Counted from the stretch's first letter, positions 1 to 6,338 are shown. The stretch is 8,367 nucleotides of DNA from an uncultured Bacilli bacterium (GCA_947630095.1 CANRGI010000049.1:1-8367), one strand, 5' to 3'. A program made the numbers and translations. The notes: a model not told the origin generated them from the sequence alone.

Positions 1-1
1 A

Positions 2-985
2 ATAGAAGAAATTAAAGAAATAAACAAAGAACCAATACAAAAAGAAGATATCTTATCAGAAATAGATAATATTTTTGAAGAAGAAACAGAACAAAATGAT
101 ACTACTATTAATAAGAAAAAAATTGATAAGAAAATCCCTAATAAAAAGAAAAAATATAAATTAAAGTTAGCAATAGCATTAGTCTTAATCATATCTAGTT
201 TAGGCGGTCTATGTTATGCTTCTTATGAAATCTATTCTTCTCTAAGAGATTATAAGAAAAATGACGAAGTAATAGAAAAAATACACGAAAATGTAACTGT
301 AAATGAAGTACCAGAACCAGAAAATAACACTGAAGAAGAAAGTAATATTCAAATAGTTGAACCAGATAAAAAAGTAGACGAAAATAGTCCATATTGGAAA
401 TATATTAAAATGAATTTAATAGATGTTGACTTTACTGAATTAAAGAAAATAAACGAAGAAACAGTCGGATGGGTACAAGTTGGTGGAACTAATATAAACT
501 ATCCCTTCGTACAAACTTCAGATAATGACTTCTACCTAACACATCAATTTGATAAAACTAAAAACAAAGGCGGTTGGTTATTTATGGACTTTAGAAATAA
601 TAAAACTGACTTTGATAAAAATACTATTATTTATGGACACAATATGGGTAATAAATCAATGTTTGGAACCCTTAAAAATGCTTTAAATTATAGTTGGTAT
701 AAAAACACTGATAATCATATTATTAAATTATCAACAGAACACGCGAATACCCTATGGCAAGTATTTAGTGTATATCAAATACCTACTACTAATGATTATA
801 TACAAAGATTATTTTCTTCTAATGACGAATTTAAAACTTTTGTAGATATGTTACAAGCAAGAAGTGCTTATGATTTTAATACAGAAGTAAGCCCTACTGA
901 TAAGATACTTACTTTATCTACTTGTCACGGTAGTGGCAAAAAAATGGTAATGCACGCTAAACTTATTAAATATTCAGAAAGATAG
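2..985 (+). CDS. Class B-like sortase, copy 1 (5' partial)
   Basis: The reading frame is open from the first bases, so the true start lies left of the window and 327 residues are visible. An acidic and lysine-rich N-terminal segment (residues 1-54) precedes one membrane anchor (about 55-80, KLAIALVLIISSLGG). A charged linker follows, then the sortase domain (about 137-327). SrtB-type landmarks are GWVQVGGTNINYPFVQ, catalytic His213 in a canonical YGHNM, and catalytic Cys308 in TLSTC. The family's catalytic Arg normally sits just before the next strand, but here that place is Lys314 (KKMVMHAKL). The ATG at 410 lies inside the domain, has no ribosome site and would remove the anchor, so it is not the start. 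Sortases of this class cleave a sorting signal and join the protein to the cell wall on the outer membrane face. The convergent neighbour is a plausible substrate. By hand, 128 of 191 domain residues match copy 2. Confidence 0.94.
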   Translation: MEEIKEINKEPIQKEDILSEIDNIFEEETEQNDTTINKKKIDKKIPNKKKKYKLKLAIALVLIISSLGGLCYASYEIYSSLRDYKKNDEVIEKIHENVTVNEVPEPENNTEEESNIQIVEPDKKVDENSPYWKYIKMNLIDVDFTELKKINEETVGWVQVGGTNINYPFVQTSDNDFYLTHQFDKTKNKGGWLFMDFRNNKTDFDKNTIIYGHNMGNKSMFGTLKNALNYSWYKNTDNHIIKLSTEHANTLWQVFSVYQIPTTNDYIQRLFSSNDEFKTFVDMLQARSAYDFNTEVSPTDKILTLSTCHGSGKKMVMHAKLIKYSER

Positions 986-1006
986 AACTTAATGTTCTAT
1001 TTTTTT
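982..1006 (+). terminator. Rho-independent terminator of sortase copy 1
   Basis: A 7-bp stem (ATAGAAC at 982-988, GTTCTAT at 994-1000) with a 5-nt loop is followed by a T run to 1006. The sortase stop codon TAG (983-985) lies inside the left arm. The same stem-loop occurs after sortase copy 2. Confidence 0.85.
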
Positions 1007-1010
1007 ACAT

Positions 1011-1033
1011 AAAAAGAGCAAGATTTCTCTTGC
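1011..1033 (-). terminator. Rho-independent terminator of surface protein 1
   Basis: Read on the - strand, GCAAGA, a GAAA tetraloop and TCTTGC (1033 to 1018) form a 6-bp hairpin followed by TCTTTTT. It lies 17 bp after the stop of surface protein 1 and abuts the sortase terminator, so convergent transcripts are insulated from each other. Confidence 0.85.
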
Positions 1034-1050
1034 CCTAAATTTAATTATTA

Positions 1051-2643
1051 TTAGTCATTTTTAACATAAACTAATCTACCAACAAATAGTGATAAAACAC
1101 TTACCATACCTATTACTAAATAATAAATCATATTATCATTTGTATTAGGGTTCTCTGGAAGTGGTTCAGTTTCAAAAACATCTTCACTCTCTACTGGTGG
1201 TTTTACTTCTGTTTCTTTAACTTCAGAAACTATTTCAATATCTGAATTTAATACTGTATCTTCGTTAATAGTTCTTACTGTAGTTCCAACAGTTTTAAAT
1301 CTAATGAAACCATCAACACCAGTATATTGAGTTAAATCGATATTTAAGCCTGCTAAAGTTTTACCAGCAATTAATACATAAGTAATACCATTAAGTTTAA
1401 CATTAATAGTTTTTACAACGTACTCGTCTCCACTTTTAACAGTAACATAAGACTCTTTAGTATCACTTATTATTTCTAACTTAATATCTCCAGTTGTATG
1501 ATTAACTAACTTAGCGCCATTATAACCTATAAAACGAGCATTTTCACCTATTGTAGTACCATTTTCTAATACTAATTCTTCTCCGTCTTCAATATAGACA
1601 GTAGAATTAATAGTTGTTGCTAAAGATGTAGTATCTCCATTTTCATAAGTTCCAGATGTATTTTTTACTGTAATTGCATCTCCACCTTCACTTGGTGTTT
1701 CGTCTACTGTTAAAGTACCATTTTCACTAACACTAACTATCGTAGTATCTGCATAACAAGTATTTTTATAGTCACAGAAAGAAGCAATATCTCCAGCAGT
1801 AACCTTAGTGTTTCCACCCTTTATTTCTAAAGATCCGCCAACTGCAATATCGTGTCTTCTTTCTTGAGCATATTTAGTACTAGTACCATTTCCAGTAGCA
1901 GTTACTGTTGAACCACTTTCTACTGAACTTTCACCTTGGAATAATACACCTAATAAACCATTATTATTTGCTTCAATAGTAGAACCATTTGTAGCAGTTA
2001 TACTTTGACCACCAAAACCAGCATCACTATTATTATTGGCAACTACGTGACCATTATCAAGAGTAACCTTAGCACTATGGCTACCATTACCATTGTTAGT
2101 TAATGTTAATGTTGCACCATTTTCTACTGTAAGTTCTTCAAAATTACCAATACCTGCTCTTGTATAACCATCTATCTTTACATTAGCATTTGCTCCACTA
2201 ATAGTTAATTTACCATTAGCGCCTTCTAACCCTGCCAACTCTGATACCCTAGTATCTCCATTTAAAGTTAAACTACCTTTTACTTCAATTTTTGAATTTG
2301 CACTAATAAATGCAACATTACGTTTTTGAGGATAAGTAGGTTGTTCTCCAGGAAAATATCCACCAATTACTAAACTTGCACCATCGTCAATAGTTAATTT
2401 AACATTATCTATTATTAATTGTTCTCCATTTAATGTAATAGTTTCTCCACTAGTAATACTAAAAGCACTTTTTATAGTTATTGTATCACATTTTGCGCTT
2501 GGGTCTGTTTCTTTAGCAATTTCAGTTTTTAAATTATCTAAACTATTTACATCACAATTAGTAGCCGCATCCATTTTAGTAGTAAAAGTAAAAGCACTTA
2601 ATACTAAACAAGTTAAACCAAATACTTTCTTAAAATTCTTCAT
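1051..2643 (-). CDS. Secreted beta-helix-like surface protein with NPNTN sorting signal
   Basis: 530 residues. The chosen ATG (2643-2641) has AAAGGAGG upstream; an in-frame ATG at 2661 overlaps that ribosome site and is rejected. A signal peptide (1-27, probable cut after MDAA) is followed by a Cys pair (C30, C52). A long Asn/Gly/Thr/Val-rich region comes next, with repeated 'NGSTIEANNN' and 'SGSTVTATGNG' style rungs, resembling a right-handed beta-helix adhesin or pectin-lyase-like fold. A second Cys pair is C290/C296. Near the C-terminus (about 415-480) a segment with 'GKTLAGL' and a 'GFIRFK' strand resembles an InlB B-repeat/Flg_new module. The sorting signal follows: NPNTN (498-502, bases 1138-1152), a hydrophobic stretch and a short tail containing Lys. 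NPNTN is close to NPQTN, the classic sortase B motif. Role inferred: wall-anchored surface structure or adhesin; ligand unknown. Paralogue of the protein at 3845-5317. Confidence 0.9.
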   Translation of the reverse strand: MKNFKKVFGLTCLVLSAFTFTTKMDAATNCDVNSLDNLKTEIAKETDPSAKCDTITIKSAFSITSGETITLNGEQLIIDNVKLTIDDGASLVIGGYFPGEQPTYPQKRNVAFISANSKIEVKGSLTLNGDTRVSELAGLEGANGKLTISGANANVKIDGYTRAGIGNFEELTVENGATLTLTNNGNGSHSAKVTLDNGHVVANNNSDAGFGGQSITATNGSTIEANNNGLLGVLFQGESSVESGSTVTATGNGTSTKYAQERRHDIAVGGSLEIKGGNTKVTAGDIASFCDYKNTCYADTTIVSVSENGTLTVDETPSEGGDAITVKNTSGTYENGDTTSLATTINSTVYIEDGEELVLENGTTIGENARFIGYNGAKLVNHTTGDIKLEIISDTKESYVTVKSGDEYVVKTINVKLNGITYVLIAGKTLAGLNIDLTQYTGVDGFIRFKTVGTTVRTINEDTVLNSDIEIVSEVKETEVKPPVESEDVFETEPLPENPNTNDNMIYYLVIGMVSVLSLFVGRLVYVKND

Positions 2644-2670
2644 TCTTTTCCCTCCTTTCATATAAATATT

Positions 2671-2692
2671 TAAGGGCTCATTCTATCCCTTA
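2671..2692 (-). promoter_or_regulatory. 5' UTR hairpin of surface protein 1 mRNA
   Basis: TAAGGG (2692-2687 on the - strand) pairs with CCCTTA (2676-2671) around a 10-nt loop. It lies only a few bases after the expected transcription start and upstream of the ribosome site. The other surface-protein gene has a hairpin in the same place but of different sequence. It may stabilise the mRNA or mark the 5' end. Confidence 0.5.
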
Positions 2693-2702
2693 TCAACTCT
2701 AT

Positions 2703-2731
2703 ATTCTACAATATAAAAAATTCTAAGTCAA
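2703..2731 (-). promoter_or_regulatory. Sigma-A-type promoter of surface protein 1
   Basis: On the - strand, a -35 TTGACT (2731-2726), a 17-bp spacer and a -10 TAGAAT (2708-2703) match the housekeeping consensus closely. Predicted start is near 2696, giving a leader of about 55 nt with the hairpin and AGGAGG. Upstream of the -35 lie three copies of TCAAATTT (2732, 2739, 2753 on the + strand). Confidence 0.8.
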
Positions 2732-2794
2732 TCAAATTTCAAATTTCTAACATCAAATTTTTAAAATTCAAATATTACACAAATTTAACTATAT

Positions 2795-2800
2795 TATAAT
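2795..2800 (+). promoter_or_regulatory. Possible -10 box for sortase copy 2
   Basis: TATAAT lies 65 bp upstream of the sortase start in the divergent gap. No convincing -35 hexamer is found at 16-18 bp, so the call rests on the -10 match alone in very AT-rich DNA. Confidence 0.3.
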
Positions 2801-2864
2801 GAAAATTTAATCTATCTTATGGACTTTTTTCTAACAATATTATAAAATTAGTATAGGAGTTTTT

Positions 2865-3788
2865 ATGAATATGAATAGGAATAAAAGAATAAATCAATAT
2901 ATGTCCTATCCGAACAGAAACATAAATATTATAAATAAAAAATATAAAAAAGTTAAGAAAAAAGGCAAAATAAAAAAACTCAATATATTACTTGCTGTTT
3001 TACTAATAGGCGGAGTTACTTCTTTAATTATATCAGGAGTACATTTATTTAAATGGAATAAAGACAACAAAGCAATAAGTGACTTAACTGATAAAATACA
3101 AGATAAAACAAAAGTAGAAGAAGTACCTACTACTGAAGACGATACAACTACACAAGTTATACCTCAAGAAGAAATACCAGCAGATAACCCTTATTGGGAC
3201 TACATTAAAATGAGTTTAATTAATGTTGACTTTACTGAACTTAAAAAAGAAAATTCTGATACTGTCGGTTGGATACAAGTTAATGGTACAAATATAAATT
3301 ATCCTTTCGTGCAAACTAAAGATAATGATTATTATTTAACACACGCGTTTAATAAGAGTTATAATGATGCAGGCTGGGTATTTATGGACTATAGAAATAA
3401 CGCTACTGAATTTGATAAAAATACTATTATATATGGTCACTCAAGATTAGACCAAACAATGTTTGGCTCACTTAAAAATCTACTAAGAAGTAACTGGTAT
3501 AATAATAAGAATAATTATATTATAAAATTATCAACAAATAATCAAAATACCTTATGGCAAGTATTTAGTGTATACCATATACCTACTACTACTGATTATT
3601 TAAGAACAACTTTCTTAAATGACAATGATTTTAAAACATTTACTGATATGTTACTTAATAGAAGTGTTTATAACTTTAATACAACAGTAAATGCAAATGA
3701 TAAAATATTAACTCTTTCAACTTGTTATGCTAATAGTGAAAAAATGGTAATGCACGCGAAGTTAATTAAATATTCAGATAGAACTTAA
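2865..3788 (+). CDS. Class B-like sortase, copy 2
   Basis: 307 residues, complete. The ATG at 2865 has AGGAG 5 nt upstream. A very basic N-terminus (1-38) precedes one membrane anchor (about 39-60), giving type II topology. A Thr/Glu-rich linker follows, with the catalytic domain from about 116. Landmarks are GWIQVNGTNINYPFVQ, His192 in YGHSR, and Cys287 in TLSTC. Lys293 stands where the catalytic Arg is expected (SEKMVMHAKL). The domain matches copy 1 throughout, but the loop after the His has lost the canonical HNM (HSRLDQ instead of HNMGNK). The gene is divergent from surface protein 1 and convergent with surface protein 2 (gap 56 bp). Probable role is wall anchoring of surface protein 2 through SPQTG. 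That pairing is inferred from adjacency. With both His and Cys present it is probably active, though the Lys makes this uncertain. Confidence 0.95.
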   Translation: MNMNRNKRINQYMSYPNRNINIINKKYKKVKKKGKIKKLNILLAVLLIGGVTSLIISGVHLFKWNKDNKAISDLTDKIQDKTKVEEVPTTEDDTTTQVIPQEEIPADNPYWDYIKMSLINVDFTELKKENSDTVGWIQVNGTNINYPFVQTKDNDYYLTHAFNKSYNDAGWVFMDYRNNATEFDKNTIIYGHSRLDQTMFGSLKNLLRSNWYNNKNNYIIKLSTNNQNTLWQVFSVYHIPTTTDYLRTTFLNDNDFKTFTDMLLNRSVYNFNTTVNANDKILTLSTCYANSEKMVMHAKLIKYSDRT

Positions 3789-3803
3789 TGTTCTATTTTT
3801 TTT
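3778..3803 (+). terminator. Rho-independent terminator of sortase copy 2
   Basis: ATAGAAC (3778-3784), a 5-nt loop and GTTCTAT (3790-3796) are followed by a T run to 3803. The stop codon TAA (3786-3788) is in the loop. The 19-nt stem-loop is identical to that after copy 1. Confidence 0.87.
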
Positions 3804-3808
3804 AAACC

Positions 3809-3836
3809 AAAAAAGATAGACTTTAAATCTATCTTT
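3809..3836 (-). terminator. Rho-independent terminator of surface protein 2
   Basis: On the - strand, AAAGATAGA (3836-3828) and TCTATCTTT (3820-3812) form a 9-bp stem with a 7-nt loop, running into a T tract (A run at 3809-3814 on the + strand). It begins 8 bp after the stop of surface protein 2. Confidence 0.87.
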
Positions 3837-3844
3837 CATATAAC

Positions 3845-5317
3845 TTATCTATTTTTAACTACTAATGCACTAGAGGCTAATGCAATACTGAATAAACCAG
3901 CAACACCTATAACTAAATATGCAATAGCATTATCTCCAGTTTGAGGACTACTCACTTGTGCAAATAAAGGCATAATACCAACTTCTGCTAAAATGAACTC
4001 GTCTTCTTTTACTTCTCTTGTTTCGTCACTTACTAACACAAACTTAACAAATTCATAACCTTCTTTAACTTTATATTTTTCTAAACCAATTAAATCATTT
4101 AAAGTTTGTCCCATACCTAATATATATAAGTCACCATCAACATATACATTAACTAGATAATATTCTTCTGCTTCTGTTGTATTTGCTTTAACTACAAATG
4201 GAGTCTTTGAGTCTCTTGGATAAATACTAATGTCTTTATCTGTACTATTAGTTATTTTAGCACCATTATAAGTTAAAATATATTTATACCCTTCAGCAGG
4301 TACTAAAGTATTGTCAGTAATATCAAATTCTGGACTATTGATTTCTACATTAGCATTTACTGGAGCAGCATTTCCTTCAGTATTTTTGACACTTAATGAC
4401 TCTGCATTTACGCTTTCAACATCTAAGTTACCTTCAACTTGTAAAACAGCATCTACATAACCTACTTCGTTACCACTTTCAGGCCATTTATCATAATAAG
4501 AACGAATAGTTCCTGCTTTTACATTACTTCCTTCTTCTATCTTAGCAGCATTATCACTAGTTGCTTGTATAGTAATATCTCCTTCTCTTTGAGTATCACT
4601 ACCATCACCATTTCCAGTAGCAGTTACACTTGAACCACTCTTTATATCTGTTCCACCTTTTAAATTAATACCAATTACTTCATTATTATTTGCTTCAACA
4701 ACAGCTCCATCTTCTGTAATAAGTTCACTAGTAAAACCAACTTTATTTTGATTAGCAACTACTTTACCAGTACCATTTACAGTTATCTTTGCAGTGTTAC
4801 TTCCATAACCATTACCAGTCATTGTTAAGTTTCCATTTACTACTATTTCACTTAATGCCGCAATGCCGCCACGTTTAAAATTACTAATAGATAATTTCCC
4901 TTTTTGTCCAATAGTTATTTTACCAGTAGTTGCTGATGCTTGTATAGCAATATTACTTGCAACACCTTTAGCATTTAATGTACCATTAACTACTAATTCA
5001 CTTCCAGTACCACTTAATGTAATATTAGTTACATCAGCAGTTTCTACACCTGTATAATCAAGAGTAATATCCTCTTTTACAGTTAACTTTTTACCTGCAT
5101 CTATTGTAATTAATAAACCATCTATTGTTGTATCCTTTGTAATCTCCACATCATTAGTGACTTTTAATGTTGTAGTTCCTTCAGTTGTTAAACAAGTAGC
5201 CAAAGTATCTTCGTCACTTACAGTACAAACCTCTGTTGCTGCTTGTGCATTAGTTGCAAAAACAAATGAACTAGAAATAACCACTAAAAGACTTGCAATT
5301 CTTTTTAAATTTTTCAT
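3845..5317 (-). CDS. Secreted beta-helix-like surface protein with SPQTG sorting signal
   Basis: 490 residues. AGGAGGAG lies about 9 nt before the ATG (5317-5315). A signal peptide (1-26, AQA cut) is followed by a Cys pair (C31, C42), which may form a disulfide as in the paralogue. The body is Asn/Gly/Thr/Val-rich with beta-helix-like rungs; 'AVVEANNNEVIGINLKGG' and 'SGSSVTATGNGDGS' align by eye with segments of surface protein 1. Near residues 390-455 a segment with 'GQTLNDL', 'KEGYEFVKF' and a final 'LFAQV' fits an InlB B-repeat/Flg_new-type module. The sorting signal is SPQTG (457-461, bases 3935-3949), then a hydrophobic helix and a VVKNR tail. (S/N)PxTG is the motif class used by Clostridioides difficile SrtB. 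The protein is predicted to be wall-anchored by the convergent sortase; its ligand is unknown. Confidence 0.9.
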   Translation of the reverse strand: MKNLKRIASLLVVISSSFVFATNAQAATEVCTVSDEDTLATCLTTEGTTTLKVTNDVEITKDTTIDGLLITIDAGKKLTVKEDITLDYTGVETADVTNITLSGTGSELVVNGTLNAKGVASNIAIQASATTGKITIGQKGKLSISNFKRGGIAALSEIVVNGNLTMTGNGYGSNTAKITVNGTGKVVANQNKVGFTSELITEDGAVVEANNNEVIGINLKGGTDIKSGSSVTATGNGDGSDTQREGDITIQATSDNAAKIEEGSNVKAGTIRSYYDKWPESGNEVGYVDAVLQVEGNLDVESVNAESLSVKNTEGNAAPVNANVEINSPEFDITDNTLVPAEGYKYILTYNGAKITNSTDKDISIYPRDSKTPFVVKANTTEAEEYYLVNVYVDGDLYILGMGQTLNDLIGLEKYKVKEGYEFVKFVLVSDETREVKEDEFILAEVGIMPLFAQVSSPQTGDNAIAYLVIGVAGLFSIALASSALVVKNR

Positions 5318-5347
5318 AATTAAATTCTCCTCCTAAATAATATAAAC

Positions 5348-5374
5348 AGATAAGTTATAATCTCTATCTTATCT
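5348..5374 (-). promoter_or_regulatory. 5' UTR hairpin of surface protein 2 mRNA
   Basis: AGATAAG (5374-5368 on the - strand) pairs perfectly with CTTATCT (5354-5348) around a 13-nt loop. The predicted transcription start (about 5374) falls at the first base of the stem, so the mRNA would begin with this hairpin. Confidence 0.5.
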
Positions 5375-5380
5375 ATTAAT

Positions 5381-5409
5381 ATTTTAACATCTTTATTATT
5401 AAAAATCAA
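5381..5409 (-). promoter_or_regulatory. Promoter of surface protein 2, extended -10
   Basis: On the - strand, a -35 TTGATT (5409-5404), a 17-bp spacer ending in TGT and a -10 TAAAAT (5386-5381) give a sigma-A-type promoter with an extended -10. The layout matches the promoter of surface protein 1 although the sequences have diverged. Confidence 0.8.
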
Positions 5410-5455
5410 CCAATTAAATTTTACGACGGAGTACAAATTTATCGGATATAGAAAA

Positions 5456-5516
5456 AGAAAGAACTCTGCGGTATAATATACCTATAAAAAAAATACAATA
5501 AAAAGGAGTTCTTTCT
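5456..5516. repeat. 11-bp perfect inverted repeat flanking a -10 box
   Basis: AGAAAGAACTC (5456-5466) is repeated in inverse as GAGTTCTTTCT (5506-5516), separated by 39 bp. The right arm starts inside the ribosome site of the following gene and ends at the base before its ATG. The left arm is upstream of the TATAAT at 5472-5477, so a transcript from that promoter would lack it. Confidence 0.85.
5472..5477 (+). promoter_or_regulatory. -10 box for the small gene at 5517
   Basis: A consensus TATAAT stands 40 bp before the start codon, between the arms of the inverted repeat. The expected start near 5484 gives a leader of about 33 nt containing AAGGAG. The -35 region is weak. Confidence 0.5.
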
Positions 5517-5762
5517 ATGTATATATTACCACAATTATTAAGTTTATGCACTAAAAATTTTTTAATTGAAACTACTTTTAGTAAAATTAAAAATAGTTTA
5601 TCTAATCTTATTGATACTTTTGTTAATAATATATCTCCTACAAGATATATTGATATAATGCTTTCTTTACAAGAGTTTAATAATAAAATTATTTCTGATT
5701 TCATTATTAATTATATAAATTCATTAGATAATCAATTTAAAAATTCTAATAAACGTAAATAA
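5517..5762 (+). CDS. Small protein, probable N-terminal remnant of a transposase
   Basis: 81 residues with a strong AAGGAG 8 nt before the ATG. The protein is Asn/Lys/Ile/Leu/Ser-rich and looks helical, with no signal peptide or catalytic motif. It ends in 'DNQFKNSNKRK'. That layout recalls the N-terminal part of ISLre2/UPF0236-type transposases, in which a helical region leads to a basic 'RK..Y' strand and a longer catalytic part. After the stop, the frame starting at 5761 reads KNYAVLHFQR before its own stop, as if a frameshift had broken a longer gene. The upstream inverted repeat, placed like the read-through guard of some insertion sequences, supports this. The family assignment is from memory of its style, not from a decisive motif; it may instead be an unrelated small protein. 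Confidence 0.5.
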   Translation: MYILPQLLSLCTKNFLIETTFSKIKNSLSNLIDTFVNNISPTRYIDIMLSLQEFNNKIISDFIINYINSLDNQFKNSNKRK

Positions 5763-5883
5763 AAATTATGCTGTTTTACATTTTCAACGTTAAAAAAATG
5801 CTGGTAATGGCAACATCTGCAATAAATTCAGATATCAAAGCCGTGAATATACTTTAGTGTTAGATAAGGTATATTTTCGTTAA
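5761..5883 (+). pseudogene. Degenerate coding-like tract after the small gene
   Basis: The frame starting at 5761 reads KNYAVLHFQR, a stop at 5791, then a 29-residue open stretch (5794-5880) containing NAGNGNICNKFRYQSREYT, and a stop at 5881. It has no start codon or ribosome site of its own. The residue mix, with aromatic and basic clusters, looks like decayed coding sequence, possibly transposase debris continuing from 5517-5762. I do not recognise a family. Confidence 0.3.
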
Positions 5884-5905
5884 TTTGCATAATTGGAAAT
5901 TAAAT

Positions 5906-5928
5906 TCTAATTTAGCCGTTAAATTAGA
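5906..5928 (+). terminator. Hairpin with T-rich tail, possible terminator
   Basis: TCTAATTTA (5906-5914) and TAAATTAGA (5920-5928) form a 9-bp stem with a GCCGT loop. A T-rich stretch follows on the + strand (TTTCTTTTATTTT). The right arm contains the stop codon of the - strand HTH gene, so it may serve either direction. The stem is AT-rich and therefore weak. Confidence 0.5.
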
Positions 5929-6115
5929 TTTCTTTTATTTTGTTTAAATCTATATTAAATACTATTGCTATTTTAATTAGTTCTTCTGCTGTAAGTTTTC
6001 TTTTGCCGTTTAATGTTAGATTTATTTTACTCCTACTTATTCCAGTCTTTCTCTCTATTTCATATTGACTTATTTTTTTCTCTTTAAAGTATTCTTTTAA
6101 ATAATTAGATATCAT
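5924..6115 (-). CDS. Small Cro/C1-type HTH regulator
   Basis: 63 residues; AGGAG lies 5 nt before the ATG (6115-6113). Almost the whole protein is one XRE/Cro-CI helix-turn-helix: 'LKEYFKEKKISQYEIERKTG' gives helices 1-2 and the turn, 'SRSKINLTLNGKRKL' the recognition helix and following turn, and 'TAEELIKIAIVFNIDLNKI' the C-terminal helices. There is no room for a sensing or peptidase domain, so it resembles a Cro-like repressor or an excision/control factor. It lies 15 bp after a frame-disrupted small gene on the same strand and is divergent from the S24 repressor at 6481. This is the arrangement of a phage or integrative-element switch. DNA targets are unknown; the repeats at 6378-6444 are candidates. 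Confidence 0.85.
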   Translation of the reverse strand: MISNYLKEYFKEKKISQYEIERKTGISRSKINLTLNGKRKLTAEELIKIAIVFNIDLNKIKEI

Positions 6116-6130
6116 ATTTTCTCCTAACTA

Positions 6131-6338
6131 TTAATCGTAGTATTCAAGAATTTTCTGAAAAACTTTAGATAATTCTTTTTTTACTTCTTCTTTGTTGTAA
6201 TGTGAATCTGATATTTGAATTTTTACATTTATAACGTTTATACCATCTAATTCATAAATGATAGTTTCTTTTTTATATAACGTGTTGCCAATATTCAGTA
6301 GTTATATTTAATTCTGTAGGATATAATTTTTCTTTCAT
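6131..6338 (-). pseudogene. Frameshifted small gene upstream of the Cro-like regulator
   Basis: AGGAGG lies 4 nt before an ATG at 6338-6336. The first frame reads MKEKLYPTELNITTEYWQH and stops at 6273-6275 after 21 residues. A +1 shift near 6278-6284 opens a frame that continues as LYKKETIIYELDG and runs to a TAA at 6133-6131. Removing one base restores a 68-residue protein with a charged helical C-terminus (KEEVKKELSKVFQKILEYYD). The second half has no start codon, so the gene is probably broken, or the window carries a sequencing error. I do not recognise its function. The layout, a small conserved-looking gene followed 15 bp later by an HTH gene, suggests an element-borne operon divergent from the repressor. 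Confidence 0.6.

Noticed and set aside
195..392. 65-residue open frame on the - strand
   Set aside because: It lies antisense to the N-terminal part of sortase copy 1, has no ribosome site and reads as low-complexity Leu/Phe from AT-rich antisense.
2644..2661. Upstream in-frame start for surface protein 1
   Set aside because: The ATG at 2661 overlaps the AGGAGG that serves the ATG at 2643; the latter gives a normal signal peptide.
4863..5057. 64-residue open frame on the + strand
   Set aside because: It is antisense to the repetitive part of surface protein 2, with Pro/Val/Leu-rich shadow composition and no ribosome site.
5414..5704. 96-residue open frame on the - strand
   Set aside because: It has no ribosome site and is antisense to the gene at 5517-5762, which has AAGGAG at good spacing and a TATAAT.
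6262..6285. Programmed -1 frameshift at an A-rich slippery run in the small - strand gene
   Set aside because: The zero-frame stop comes before the slippery run and the required shift is +1, so decay or a sequencing error is simpler.
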